Source: Vibrio campbellii CAIM 519 = NBRC 15631 = ATCC 25920 (lineage in GTDB: Bacteria; Pseudomonadota; Gammaproteobacteria; Enterobacterales; Vibrionaceae). Taken from it: a DNA stretch of 64,000 nt. Numbering within the stretch: position 1 is the first letter of the stretch; every line of letters starts with the position of its first letter. The notes under the pieces are model-generated. The model worked only from the letters and a program-made list of their open reading frames with translations, was not told the DNA's origin and ran no database searches. A program made the position numbers and the translations under genes. The stretch lies in contig NZ_CP015863.1 of the NCBI RefSeq assembly GCF_002163755.1, positions 3,038,001 through 3,102,000 on the forward strand, given 5' to 3'. Positions 43,329-52,472 of this stretch are shown piece by piece.

Positions 43329-44150
43329 ATGAAACACTGCGAAAAACAAAAAGTCTGGGACAAAATCGTTTCAGAGGCCCGTGAAATGTCAGAGCAAGAG
43401 CCGATGCTGGCGAGCTTTTATCATGCAACCATTATCAAGCATGACAGCTTGTGTGCCGCATTGAGCTACATTCTGGCCAACAAATTGAACACAGCCTCCA
43501 TGCCTGCAATGGCAGTACGTGAAGTGGTTGAAGAAGCCTTTGCCGCTGATCCAACGATTACGGACGGCGCAGCTTGTGACATTTGTGCCACGGTTAATCG
43601 CGACCCTGCGGTTTCAATGTACTCAATGCCATTGTTGTACCTGAAAGGCTACCATGCTCTGCAAGGCTACCGAGTAGCAAACTGGTTGTGGAAGCAAGGT
43701 CGTCACGCTCTTGCGACATATCTACAAAATCAGATTTCTGTGGCGTGTCAGGTCGATATTCACCCTGCAGCGCGCATTGGTAGTGGTATCATGCTCGACC
43801 ATGCAACTGGTATCGTGATTGGTGAAACAGCTGTCGTAGAAAACGACGTGTCTATTTTGCAGGACGTCACCCTTGGTGGTACCGGCAAAGAATGCGGTGA
43901 CCGTCACCCGAAAATTCGCGAAGGCGTAATGATCGGCGCAGGTGCAAAGATTCTTGGCAATATTGAAGTCGGTCAAGGGGCGAAAATCGGCTCTTGTTCT
44001 GTGGTATTGCAAGCAGTGCCACCCCACACAACTGTGGCTGGTGTGCCTGCAAAAATCGTTGGTCGTCCGAAAACGGACAAACCTTCTCTCGATATGGATC
44101 AAGGCTTTAATGGCAAATCGCAAAGCTTTATCCATGGAGATGGTATTTAA
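43329..44150 (+). CDS. cysE: Serine O-acetyltransferase
   Basis: Acetylates serine from acetyl-CoA, the committed step of cysteine synthesis, inhibited by cysteine. From ATG 43329 the product is 273 residues, the same length as E. coli CysE; the open frame begins two codons earlier at a TTG. N-terminal helical domain (EPMLASFYHATIIKHDSL), then left-handed hexapeptide repeats with DIHPAARIG, LDHATGIVIGET and VTLGGTGKECGDRHPKI. It ends DGI, the tail that inserts in CysK. It lies 78 bp after gpsA. Confidence 0.97.
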   Translation: MKHCEKQKVWDKIVSEAREMSEQEPMLASFYHATIIKHDSLCAALSYILANKLNTASMPAMAVREVVEEAFAADPTITDGAACDICATVNRDPAVSMYSMPLLYLKGYHALQGYRVANWLWKQGRHALATYLQNQISVACQVDIHPAARIGSGIMLDHATGIVIGETAVVENDVSILQDVTLGGTGKECGDRHPKIREGVMIGAGAKILGNIEVGQGAKIGSCSVVLQAVPPHTTVAGVPAKIVGRPKTDKPSLDMDQGFNGKSQSFIHGDGI

Positions 44151-44194
44151 TCGTCATCTGATCCTTTGACAAGAATGTGGTAGGTAACTCTCAA

Positions 44195-45325
44195 GTGCGA
44201 AAACAAAATCACCCAGTGCTACGCTCGGCTATTTTATTAACTTGTGCTTTATCTGCCACATATCCCCTCACCTCTTCCGCTGCCAGTCAGCAAGAGTTAA
44301 AAGGCGTTTCTAACGAAATCAGCCGTCAGCGTAAATCGCTCACTTCTCAAGAAAAACAACTTAACGATCTGCAAAAGTCGCTTAAAGACCAAGAGCTTGG
44401 TATCTCTAAACTAGAAAGAGAAATTAAGCAAACTAAGGCGGAATTAGCGCAAGCCGATCAGAACATTAATAAGTTGGAAGAGAAAATTGCACTGCAAGAA
44501 GGCCAACGCCAAGCGCAAGAGGAAGAGCTAAAGCAGCTCATTCAAACCTACTACGTGACGGAACGTGCCAAAGCCAATGGGCATCTGCTCAATGAAGGGG
44601 TTGAAGAGGATCGCATCAGTCAATATTTCCAGCACTTAGCGAAAGCACGTGCGGAGGTTATTGATGCCATTACTAAAACCACTCAAGAGTTGGCGCACAA
44701 TAAAAACCAACTTGAGTTGGAAAAAGAACAGATAGAAACCTTGCTTAAGCAGCAATCGGAAAAGCGCTCGTCATTGGCAAGCACGCAATCGAAACGTAAA
44801 GGCACGCTAAGCAAGATTCAGAAAAGCATCAAAGACGACAAACGTTACCTTTCAGAATTGCAACGCAACGAAACCCGTCTAAAAGCCGAGATCGCGAAAG
44901 CCGCGAAACGTAACGCAGTACCGATGGATGGTATCGCGAAACAACGTGGCAAACTGCCTTGGCCACTCAAAGGCCGAGTGCTGCATAACTTCGGAACCAG
45001 ACAGACTGGCCAAGTAAACTGGAAAGGCATGGTGCTTTCAGCAAGCTACGGTCAACAAGTCAAAGCCGTTTACCCAGGAACCGTTGTATTCGCCGAATAC
45101 TTGCGTGGTTATGGCCTAGTCGTTCTGCTCGACCACGGCAAAGGCGACATGACGCTCTACGGTTACAACCAAGCATTGACCAAGAAAGAAGGCGATAAGG
45201 TAACAGCCGGTGAAGTAATTGCCCTTGCGGGTGATACGGGTGGTCAAGATAGACCTTCACTGTACTTCGAAATTCGCCGTAACAGTGAAGCGCAGAACCC
45301 GAAATCTTGGTTAAAGCGTATGTAG
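44195..45325 (+). CDS. envC: Murein hydrolase activator EnvC
   Basis: Periplasmic activator recruited by FtsEX that switches on AmiB at the septum. I choose GTG 44195 (376 residues, MRKQNHPVLRS plus a hydrophobic signal ending about SAA) because AGGTAA lies about 8 bases upstream; GTG 44177 is an in-frame alternative. Long coiled coil (about 35-250), then a degenerate LytM domain (about 275-370) with ASYGQQVKAVYPG, GLVVLLDHGKGDMTLYG and SLYFEIRR, lacking the full zinc set. AmiB is encoded at 25496-27238. In E. coli envC follows gpmI, not cysE. Confidence 0.93.
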   Translation: MRKQNHPVLRSAILLTCALSATYPLTSSAASQQELKGVSNEISRQRKSLTSQEKQLNDLQKSLKDQELGISKLEREIKQTKAELAQADQNINKLEEKIALQEGQRQAQEEELKQLIQTYYVTERAKANGHLLNEGVEEDRISQYFQHLAKARAEVIDAITKTTQELAHNKNQLELEKEQIETLLKQQSEKRSSLASTQSKRKGTLSKIQKSIKDDKRYLSELQRNETRLKAEIAKAAKRNAVPMDGIAKQRGKLPWPLKGRVLHNFGTRQTGQVNWKGMVLSASYGQQVKAVYPGTVVFAEYLRGYGLVVLLDHGKGDMTLYGYNQALTKKEGDKVTAGEVIALAGDTGGQDRPSLYFEIRRNSEAQNPKSWLKRM

Positions 45326-45420
45326 CTGTCGTTGGTAACCCCAGTTCAAAACAGCGCTATCAACAAATAAAAACAAAGGAGCCACTCGGCTCCTCTGTTG
45401 TATGTCTATTTTGGAAAATG

Positions 45421-46377
45421 CTATGCGTAGTAGGTTTCGACCGCATCAATAAAGGCACTAACATCATCTTTGCTTAGCGCATTGATACCCGCCGCAGCCT
45501 CTCGACCACCACCTGTCGGGAACTGCCCACACACCGCCACGGCACCCTGCTTATTATTCAGTGGCGCGCGAAGAGAAACCGTGTAAGTACCGTCTGCATT
45601 TTCAGTTAATACCGCATGCGCGGAGTCTGGTTTTTGGTTTGCAAGCCAGTTGCCATAAACACCACTAATTCGACGTGATGCTGCATTGTTTGGCAGTTCA
45701 AATAGCTTGAGCTTCGCACTTTCGTGAGTAGCAGGAACCGCCTGCGCCGCATCCATATCTTGTTGATAAGCCGATTGTAATTGGTAGTAAGGTGACGCTT
45801 TATCTGCAATCGCATCGAATGGTGAAACGTATTGTTTTAACGCTTGATACAAGTCCGCTGGGTGAAAATGAAGGTCGTCTACTTTAGAGCCATAACCGTT
45901 GTAGTTGATTAAAGTGCCAAGCTCTTTTAGTTGTGCTTTCTGCTCTTGATTAAGTCCGGCTTTGTCCGCCAATGCATCCGCTTTAGCGATCAAGTTATCG
46001 CCATAAGCAGCGGTGATCGCCCATGTATGAAAACGACCATCAAGCAGTTTATCGACAATCAATGCAGTACACATGTTGGCATCAAGATCGATGTGCGCGT
46101 CCAAATTACCGTGCTGAGGAATCTCGCCTGCTTTGTGGTGATCGGCGTAGAAAACATGCGCGCCTTGAGCCAAAGCTTGCTCTAGACCTGCCATGTTCTT
46201 TTCCATTGAAATGTCCAACACTGTCAGCTCATCGCCCGCTTGCACACCCACTTTTTCCACCAGTTTGATGTCGCGCTTTACGCCTGTCACCAACTCAGCG
46301 TTGATAGGATCCGCTAAGCGCAATTGCAGCAATGCGATGATACCGTCGGCATCACCATTAAAAATGTCGTAATTCAT
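45421..46377 (-). CDS. DHH-family phosphoesterase, substrate unknown
   Basis: 318-residue cytosolic protein with DHH-superfamily metal motifs: FNGDADGIIALL (about 6-17), VLDISMEKN (about 57-65), YADHHKAGEIP (about 79-89, the DHH signature) and a later AYGDN. The C-terminus has a glycine-rich PTGGGREAAAG (about 286-296), like the DHHA1 substrate loop. The family includes RecJ, nanoRNases and c-di-AMP phosphodiesterases; which substrate applies cannot be said. A promoter with -35 AGTCAA/TTGACT lies about 65-90 bp upstream. Confidence 0.85.
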   Translation of the reverse strand: MNYDIFNGDADGIIALLQLRLADPINAELVTGVKRDIKLVEKVGVQAGDELTVLDISMEKNMAGLEQALAQGAHVFYADHHKAGEIPQHGNLDAHIDLDANMCTALIVDKLLDGRFHTWAITAAYGDNLIAKADALADKAGLNQEQKAQLKELGTLINYNGYGSKVDDLHFHPADLYQALKQYVSPFDAIADKASPYYQLQSAYQQDMDAAQAVPATHESAKLKLFELPNNAASRRISGVYGNWLANQKPDSAHAVLTENADGTYTVSLRAPLNNKQGAVAVCGQFPTGGGREAAAGINALSKDDVSAFIDAVETYYA

Positions 46378-46440
46378 TGAACGATAGTTCCTTTATCGAG
46401 AATCATCTTCCACTAGAAAGTATGGAAGAGCATGAGTTCT

Positions 46441-46468
46441 ATTGTGCGAAATAAGCACAGCAAGTCAA
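46441..46468 (-). promoter_or_regulatory. Predicted promoter of the DHH gene
   Basis: Minus strand -35 TTGACT (46463-46468), 16-bp spacer, -10 CACAAT (46441-46446). The inverted repeat TGTGC-gaaataa-GCACA (46444-46460) lies within it and could be an operator. Confidence 0.45.
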
Positions 46469-46483
46469 CTCAAGGAAGGAGCC

Positions 46484-46536
46484 GAAAATGAGAGTTGCGC
46501 TCTAAACCTTAAGCGTTGAGCCATACTCTCATTTTC
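46484..46536 (-). terminator. Long hairpin downstream of the TetR gene
   Basis: GAAAATGAGAG (46484-46494) pairs perfectly with CTCTCATTTTC (46526-46536) around a 31-base loop that can form an inner stem (GCGCT with AGCGT). It lies about 27 bp past the TetR-gene stop. The U-tract is short, so termination is probable but not certain. Confidence 0.55.
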
Positions 46537-46563
46537 TGATATGAATAAGGAGGGAAAATAGTA

Positions 46564-47199
46564 TTAACTGTGCAGACGACTCACCGCTTCTTCAAGCAGC
46601 AGCAATTGCTCCATACCCTGCTCGGTCGCTACTGGCTTAACGACGTTAAGCATTTGCAGCATGCCTTGTTTCACCATTTGCTCTGTGATTTGAGTCTTTG
46701 GTGACATCGCCGATTGGTAAGCTAACCAACTACACGCGATAAGGTGCAGTGTACAAACCAGTGATTTTAGCTGCTCTTGATCAACACTCAACAGCTTCAA
46801 AGACACAAACTCTTGCATGATTGCAATGAGGTTGGCTTGCAACTTCTCTTGAACATCAATGTATTCATCATGCAGTTGCCCGTCTCGAGAAAGGATTTCT
46901 GGAAGGTTCGCGTAGAAAAAACGGTACTTCCACATCAAAGTGAAGATCGAGTCGAGGTAGCTTTTCAGCATGGTCAGGCTCTCTTGAGAACCTTGAATTG
47001 GGGTAAAGCGTTCTAGCAATTCCGCAGAGTAAAGCGCAAAGATCTCACGCACAATCTCTTGCTTGTTGCGGAAGTGGTAGTAAAGGTTGCCTGGGCTAAT
47101 TTCAATATGGTCAGCAATGTGATTGGTTGTGATATTGCGCTCACCATGTTGGTTGAACAGCTCCAATGCGGCATAGACGATTTTGTCGCGCGTTTTCAT
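46564..47199 (-). CDS. TetR/AcrR-family transcriptional regulator
   Basis: 211 residues. N-terminal helix-turn-helix (about 10-55) with TTNHIADHIEISPGNLYYHFRNKQEIV, a strong TetR recognition helix; the C-terminal ligand domain is helical and holds FYANLPEIL and CTLHLIACSWLAY. The ligand and targets are unknown. It is not divergently paired with a pump gene; the DHH gene downstream and the VanZ-like and epmA genes upstream share its strand. Its start has only a weak ribosome site. Confidence 0.9.
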   Translation of the reverse strand: MKTRDKIVYAALELFNQHGERNITTNHIADHIEISPGNLYYHFRNKQEIVREIFALYSAELLERFTPIQGSQESLTMLKSYLDSIFTLMWKYRFFYANLPEILSRDGQLHDEYIDVQEKLQANLIAIMQEFVSLKLLSVDQEQLKSLVCTLHLIACSWLAYQSAMSPKTQITEQMVKQGMLQMLNVVKPVATEQGMEQLLLLEEAVSRLHS

Positions 47200-47220
47200 G
47201 GTTATCGTATTCCCTCTTCA

Positions 47221-47595
47221 TTATCGAATCGAGTATAGCGACTTCACCAACCTAGGTCGATAGAGGCTCCAAATACGGTAACATAGCAGACCAGTTAGAA
47301 TGCCAATCGAGTTCGCAATCAAGTCGTGCCAAGATGTTTGGCGCCCCACATAACCTTGTAAAACTTCAATCACAGCACTGAATAACAGAATACTCAGTGC
47401 CACAATCCAACGCAGACGCCAATTTGCGACACAGAAGCCTCCCAGGAAACCAAGACCACTGTATGCCATCGCATGCTGCATCTTGTCCAAGTAAACAATG
47501 TTACCCCAATCTTGCAACTCTCCTGAACTCAAAGACAAGTACGCTATTAATGTCGCGTAGCTAAGCAATACTAAACAGGCAGCGGTTAGGTTCAT
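47221..47595 (-). CDS. VanZ-like small membrane protein
   Basis: 124 residues from ATG 47595, set by AAGGA 7 bases upstream (a TTG six bases earlier is also in frame). Four hydrophobic helices with DKMQHAMAYSGLGFL and TSWHDLIANSIGILTG, the core of VanZ-like proteins. A role in glycopeptide resistance is not implied; most such proteins are uncharacterised. It starts 9 bp after epmA and is likely co-transcribed with it. Confidence 0.85.
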   Translation of the reverse strand: MNLTAACLVLLSYATLIAYLSLSSGELQDWGNIVYLDKMQHAMAYSGLGFLGGFCVANWRLRWIVALSILLFSAVIEVLQGYVGRQTSWHDLIANSIGILTGLLCYRIWSLYRPRLVKSLYSIR

Positions 47596-47604
47596 CGTCA
47601 ATCC

Positions 47605-48576
47605 TTAAGCAATAGGGAATGGGAAAGCGGTCACTTGATCGATATGGTCACAACCCAATGCCAACATGATCAGGCGATCAACGCCGAGCGCCACGCCTGC
47701 GCAATCTGGTAAGCCCGCCTCTAATGCGCCGATCAAGTGGTAATCAATCGGCTGTGGCTTCAAGCCCATTTCCAGACGCTTAGCATTATCTTGTTCAAAA
47801 CGCGCCAATTGCTCTTTCGGGTTATCCAGCTCGTGGAAGCCGTTCGCCAACTCAATACCTTTGAAGTACACCTCAAAGCGATCCGCCACTCGGTTGTCTT
47901 GCGGGTTGATCTTGGCCAGCGCCGCCTGCGATGCAGGGAAGTCATAAACAAATACAGGCACTTGCTGACCGATCTTGGCTTCGACACCAATGCTGAACAG
48001 TAGTTGCAGCAAGGTATCGCGATCCTCTTCAGGCTCGGCAATGTCACTTAGCCCTAGCTTAGCCGCGACCACTTTTAGCTCTTGCATCGAGCCTTCTAAT
48101 GGGCACACGCCTAGCACATCAATAAAAGCTTGCTGGTAAGTCATACGTTCTGCCGCGCCACACTTCAGCACCAGTTGCAGCAGATCGTCCATTTCGTCCA
48201 TCAGCTTGTGGTGATCAAAGCCGATGCGGTACCACTCCAGCATAGTGAACTCGGGGTTGTGATAACGACCATTCTCTTCGTTACGAAACGCTTTGTTGAT
48301 CTGGTAGATACAGCCGCTGCCCGCTGCTAGCAAGCGCTTCATATGGAATTCAGGGCTGGTCATAAAGAACAGTTTGCTGCCATCGGCATAGCACGGTCCA
48401 ACAAACTCTGTTTGGAAGGTATGCAAATGAATGTCGGTCACCGTGGCGTGACTCATGGCTGGCGTGTCAACTTCCATCACCTGTCGCTCGGCAAAGAATT
48501 GACGAATAGCGGTGATCAACGCGGCACGTTGACGAAGTTGTTCCATAGAAGCGGTAGGTTGCCAGGTCGTTTGCAT
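47605..48576 (-). CDS. epmA: EF-P-(R)-beta-lysine ligase EpmA
   Basis: LysRS-like enzyme (PoxA/GenX) that attaches (R)-beta-lysine to Lys34 of elongation factor P. It is 323 residues and lacks the anticodon-binding domain of LysRS, as expected. Class II motifs are visible: EVDTPAMSHATVTDIHL, FRNEENGRYHNPEFTMLEWY (motif 2, about 97-116) and the motif 3 stretch GVALGVDRLIML near the C-terminus. It is divergent from frdABCD, as in E. coli. Its target EF-P (55075) and partner EpmB (55674) are nearby. Confidence 0.95.
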   Translation of the reverse strand: MQTTWQPTASMEQLRQRAALITAIRQFFAERQVMEVDTPAMSHATVTDIHLHTFQTEFVGPCYADGSKLFFMTSPEFHMKRLLAAGSGCIYQINKAFRNEENGRYHNPEFTMLEWYRIGFDHHKLMDEMDDLLQLVLKCGAAERMTYQQAFIDVLGVCPLEGSMQELKVVAAKLGLSDIAEPEEDRDTLLQLLFSIGVEAKIGQQVPVFVYDFPASQAALAKINPQDNRVADRFEVYFKGIELANGFHELDNPKEQLARFEQDNAKRLEMGLKPQPIDYHLIGALEAGLPDCAGVALGVDRLIMLALGCDHIDQVTAFPFPIA

Positions 48577-49025
48577 AACAAGACTCTCAATACATTAGTG
48601 AGCGAGGAAAATAGCAATTTTGGCACGCTTTGCCTAGTTCATCGATAGGGGATTCATCTTAATTTCATCCGTCTAAATACGAATAAAACTCGATTAAAAT
48701 TGAAGCAAGTATTTCACGTTCCACAGTACAAAAAACACTCACAATTAATCCTATTATCAATGAGGGTAATGTCGCGCAACACCTATGTAACATTGACCGA
48801 GTTTACGTTTATGCCTCAACCGTTTCGTGCCGTGATAGCAGTCACATAACCTAGAATTTCTATGCTCTTGTGTGCATTACCGGAGAAAAAAACCAAATAC
48901 ATCAATTTTTCTGCCATAAGGCTCCCCTACACTAACCCTACTACTTTTGAGGGATTGCCTTAAAACCCTTCCCTCACACTCACAATAACAAGCGGATTTC
49001 CGCAATCACACACTGGAGGATAACT
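48577..49025. other. 449-bp divergent gap between epmA and frdA
   Basis: Long regulatory region for the fumarate reductase operon. A CRP-like site lies at 48831-48846. I looked for an FNR box (TTGAT-N4-ATCAA) on both strands and did not find a convincing one. The frdA ribosome site GGAGGA is at 49015-49020. No gene was seen. Confidence 0.5.
48831..48846. promoter_or_regulatory. Candidate CRP-cAMP site upstream of frdABCD
   Basis: CGTGA-TAGCAG-TCACA matches TGTGA-N6-TCACA at 9 of 10 positions. It lies about 180 bp before frdA and 255 bp before epmA. CRP control is inference. Confidence 0.5.
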
Positions 49026-50846
49026 GTGCAAATTATCACCACAGATATCGCAGTCATCGGCGCAGGCGGCGCTGGTCTTCGTACTGCTATTGCAGCGGCT
49101 GAAGCAAACCCGGACTTAGAAGTAGCACTTATTTCTAAAGTTTACCCAATGCGCTCCCATACGGTTGCTGCAGAAGGTGGCTCAGCAGCAGTTATCAAGG
49201 ATGAAGATAGCTTAGACAACCACTTCAACGACACTGTTGGCGGTGGTGACTGGCTATGTGAACAGGACGTTGTTGAATACTTTGTAGAGAACGCGACTCG
49301 CGAAATGATCCAAATGGAGCAATGGGGTTGCCCATGGAGTCGTAAAGAGAACGGTGAGGTCAACGTACGCCGCTTTGGTGGTATGAAGGTTGAACGTACT
49401 TGGTTCGCTGCAGATAAAACTGGCTTCCACATGCTTCACACGCTATTCCAGACGTCGATGAAGTACGACAACATCAAGCGCTTTGATGAGTACTTTGTTG
49501 TTGACTTGCTTGTTGATGAAGGTGAAGTACAAGGTCTGATTGCAATCCACATGTCTGAAGGTGAACTAGTAACGATTAAGGCGAAGTCTGTCGTACTAGC
49601 AACAGGTGGCGCAGGTCGCGTTTACCACTGTAACACCAACGGCGGTATCGTAACGGGCGACGGCATGGCGATGGCTTACCGTCACGGCGTTCCTCTACGT
49701 GATATGGAATTCGTTCAGTACCACCCAACCGGTCTTCCTGGCACAGGTATCCTGATGACTGAAGGTTGTCGTGGTGAAGGCGGTATCATCGTCAATAAAG
49801 ACGGCTACCGTTACCTACAAGACTACGGTATGGGTCCTGAGACTCCAGTGGGTCAACCTAAGAACAAATACATGGAACTGGGTCCTCGTGACAAAGTTTC
49901 TCAAGCTTTCTGGCACGAACAACAGAAAGGCAACACCATCAAACACCCTCTTGGTGATGTGGTGCATCTAGACCTTCGCCACCTGGGTGAAGAGTATCTA
50001 CAAGAGCGTCTACCGTTCATTTGTGAGCTAGCGAAAGCTTACGTGAACGTTGACCCTGCAAAAGAGCCAATTCCAATTCGTCCAACGGTTCACTACACCA
50101 TGGGTGGTATTGAGACTAACGGCGAATGTGAAACTCGCATTAAAGGTCTATTCGCGGTTGGCGAATGTGCGTCAGTTGGTCTTCACGGTGCAAACCGTCT
50201 AGGTTCTAACTCACTGGCTGAGTTCGTAGTATTCGGTCGCGTTGCAGGTGAACAAGCGGTGAAACGCGCGGCAGAATTCAAAGGCTGGAACGAAGTGTCT
50301 ATCGCGACTCAGGTGAAAACAGTTGAAGACCGCATTGCTGCTCTAATGAACCAAGAAGGTGATGAAAACTGGGCAGATATCCGTACTGAAATGGGTCACA
50401 CCATGGAAGCAGGTTGTGGTATCTACCGCCAAGAAGATTTGATGCAAGCAACGATTGAAAAGATCACTGAGCTGAAAGCTCGTTACAAGAAAATCAGCAT
50501 CAAAGACAAAGGCAAAGTGTTCAACACTGACCTTCTATACGCTATCGAAGTGGGCTACGGTCTAGAGGTAGCAGAAGCAATGGTTCACTCTGCAATCCTG
50601 CGTAAAGAATCTCGTGGTGCGCACCAACGTCTAGACGACGGTTGCACTGAACGTGATGACGAGAACTTCCTAAAACACTCACTCGCTTTCTTCCAAGAAG
50701 ATGCTGAACCAAGCATCGACTACAGCAACGTGAAGATCACTAAATCTCAGCCTAAAGCGCGTCTATACGGTGAAGCGGCAGAGAGAGCCGCAGCAGCTGA
50801 AAAAGCCGCTGAAGCAGAAGCGAAGAGCGCAGAGGAGCAAGCATAA
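49026..50846 (+). CDS. frdA: Fumarate reductase flavoprotein subunit
   Basis: Catalytic subunit of quinol:fumarate reductase, anaerobic respiration with fumarate. It is 606 residues starting at GTG 49026, with GGAGGA six bases upstream. FAD-binding GAGGAGLRTAIAAAE (about 12-26), the flavinylated His45 in MRSHTVAAEGG, substrate loop VQYHPTGLPG, and the catalytic Arg region EGCRGEGG. The C-terminus has an Ala/Glu-rich extension. First gene of frdABCD; its stop overlaps the frdB start. Confidence 0.97.
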   Translation: MQIITTDIAVIGAGGAGLRTAIAAAEANPDLEVALISKVYPMRSHTVAAEGGSAAVIKDEDSLDNHFNDTVGGGDWLCEQDVVEYFVENATREMIQMEQWGCPWSRKENGEVNVRRFGGMKVERTWFAADKTGFHMLHTLFQTSMKYDNIKRFDEYFVVDLLVDEGEVQGLIAIHMSEGELVTIKAKSVVLATGGAGRVYHCNTNGGIVTGDGMAMAYRHGVPLRDMEFVQYHPTGLPGTGILMTEGCRGEGGIIVNKDGYRYLQDYGMGPETPVGQPKNKYMELGPRDKVSQAFWHEQQKGNTIKHPLGDVVHLDLRHLGEEYLQERLPFICELAKAYVNVDPAKEPIPIRPTVHYTMGGIETNGECETRIKGLFAVGECASVGLHGANRLGSNSLAEFVVFGRVAGEQAVKRAAEFKGWNEVSIATQVKTVEDRIAALMNQEGDENWADIRTEMGHTMEAGCGIYRQEDLMQATIEKITELKARYKKISIKDKGKVFNTDLLYAIEVGYGLEVAEAMVHSAILRKESRGAHQRLDDGCTERDDENFLKHSLAFFQEDAEPSIDYSNVKITKSQPKARLYGEAAERAAAAEKAAEAEAKSAEEQA

Positions 50847-51604
50847 TGTCAGCAAACCGCATTCAAAAAGTAGACATTCTGCGTTACGCCCCTGAGAAGG
50901 ACGCGGAACCATACACGCAAACATTCGAAGTTCCATTTGATGAAACCATGTCTGTGCTTGATGCGCTTGGCTACATCAAAGATCACCTAGATAAAGATCT
51001 GTCTTACCGCTGGTCTTGTCGTATGGCGATCTGTGGTTCTTGCGGCATCATGGTAAACAACGTGCCTAAGCTAGCTTGTAAGAGCTTCCTACGTGATTAC
51101 CCGAATGGCGTGACTATCGAGCCACTAGCAAACTTCCCAATCGAGAAAGACTTGATCGTTGATATGACGCCGTTCATCGAGCGCCTAGAAGCGATCAAAC
51201 CTTACATCATTGGTAACGACCGCAAACCAGAAGACGGCACAAACCTGCAAACGCCTGAGCAAATGGCGAAATACAAGCAGTTTGCTGGCTGTATCAACTG
51301 TGGTCTTTGCTACGCAGCGTGTCCTCAGTTCGGTTTGAACCCTGAGTTCATCGGTCCTGCTGCTCTAACTATGGCACACCGTTACAACCTAGACAGCCGT
51401 GACAACGGTAAAGATGAGCGCATGAAGCTGATCAATGGTGAAAACGGCGCTTGGGGTTGTACGTTCGTAGGTTACTGTTCTGAAGTTTGTCCGAAGAGCG
51501 TAGATCCTGCAGCGGCAGTAAACCAAGGCAAAGTAGAGTCTTCCATGGACTTCGTAATTGCTATGTTGAAACCTGATGGTTCACCGAAAAAAGTGGAGGC
51601 ATAA
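50846..51604 (+). CDS. frdB: Fumarate reductase iron-sulfur subunit
   Basis: Electron-transfer subunit with three clusters. It is 252 residues. The 2Fe-2S ligands are in SCRMAICGSCG plus a later Cys (about 58-78), the 4Fe-4S in CINCGLCYAACP, and the 3Fe-4S in CTFVGYCSEVCPKSVDP. It overlaps frdA by one base (TAATG) and is followed by frdC after two bases, so the operon is tightly coupled. Confidence 0.97.
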   Translation: MSANRIQKVDILRYAPEKDAEPYTQTFEVPFDETMSVLDALGYIKDHLDKDLSYRWSCRMAICGSCGIMVNNVPKLACKSFLRDYPNGVTIEPLANFPIEKDLIVDMTPFIERLEAIKPYIIGNDRKPEDGTNLQTPEQMAKYKQFAGCINCGLCYAACPQFGLNPEFIGPAALTMAHRYNLDSRDNGKDERMKLINGENGAWGCTFVGYCSEVCPKSVDPAAAVNQGKVESSMDFVIAMLKPDGSPKKVEA

Positions 51605-51606
51605 GG

Positions 51607-51990
51607 ATGAGCAACCGTAAACCTTACGTTCGTGAAGTAAAACGCACTTGGTGGAAGAACCATCCTTTCTACCGCTTCTACATGCTACGTGAAGCAACTG
51701 TGCTCCCTCTGATCCTGTTCACTATCTTCCTGACTTTCGGTCTAGGTTCACTAGTGAAAGGCCCAGAAGCTTGGCAAGGTTGGTTGGAGTTCATGGCAAA
51801 CCCTATCGTGGTAGCGATCAACATCGTTGCACTACTAGGTAGCCTATTCCACGCACAAACTTTCTTCAGCATGATGCCACAAGTTATGCCAATTCGTCTG
51901 AAAGGCAAACCAGTGGATAAGAAAATCATCGTTCTGACTCAGTGGGCAGCAGTTGCGTTCATCTCACTGATCGTTCTCATCGTGATGTAA
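51607..51990 (+). CDS. frdC: Fumarate reductase membrane anchor subunit C
   Basis: 127 residues with three membrane helices (about 30-50, 65-88, 105-126), which with FrdD hold the quinone site. The opening RKPYVREVKRTWWKNHPFYRFYMLREATVLP is characteristic. It lies 2 bp after frdB and 12 bp before frdD. Confidence 0.95.
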   Translation: MSNRKPYVREVKRTWWKNHPFYRFYMLREATVLPLILFTIFLTFGLGSLVKGPEAWQGWLEFMANPIVVAINIVALLGSLFHAQTFFSMMPQVMPIRLKGKPVDKKIIVLTQWAAVAFISLIVLIVM

Positions 51991-52002
51991 GGAGCTTGAG
52001 TA

Positions 52003-52380
52003 ATGAAACCGAATTATAGTGTTAATACAGCACCGAAACGTTCTGATGAGCCAATCTGGTGGGGTCTATTTGGTGCCGGTGGTACTTGGTTCGCAATGAT
52101 CACGCCAATCACGGTACTCGTACTCGGCATCCTAGTTCCACTAGGTGTGATTGATGCAGAAGCAATGAGCTACGAGCGCGTTTCTGAGTTCGCAACTAGC
52201 ATCATTGGAGCACTGTTCATCATCGGTACGCTAGCGTTGCCAATGTGGCATGCAATGCACCGTGTACACCACGGCATGCACGACCTTAAATTCCACACAG
52301 GTGTGGTAGGTAAGATCGCATGTTACGCGTTTGCAGGTCTTATCTCGGCACTGGCTGTTGTCTTTATCTTCATGATTTAA
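52003..52380 (+). CDS. frdD: Fumarate reductase membrane anchor subunit D
   Basis: 125 residues with three membrane helices. KRSDEPIWWGLFGAGG (about 9-24) and the HAMHRVHHGMHDL segment (about 84-96) are family hallmarks near the quinone-binding face. GGAGC lies upstream of ATG 52003. It ends the operon before a strong terminator. Confidence 0.95.
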   Translation: MKPNYSVNTAPKRSDEPIWWGLFGAGGTWFAMITPITVLVLGILVPLGVIDAEAMSYERVSEFATSIIGALFIIGTLALPMWHAMHRVHHGMHDLKFHTGVVGKIACYAFAGLISALAVVFIFMI

Positions 52381-52397
52381 GACGCTGACGGAAAATG

Positions 52398-52426
52398 AAA
52401 AAAGCTGGCACATCGCCAGCTTTTTT
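52398..52426. terminator. Bidirectional terminator, frdD / nitroreductase
   Basis: 12-bp perfect stem AAAAAAGCTGGC / GCCAGCTTTTTT with loop ACATC, between convergent genes. Confidence 0.93.
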
Positions 52427-52472
52427 ATTGCCTGTTATTTGTGTTTATCGTCAGCGCTATTCGCTTTAGACA

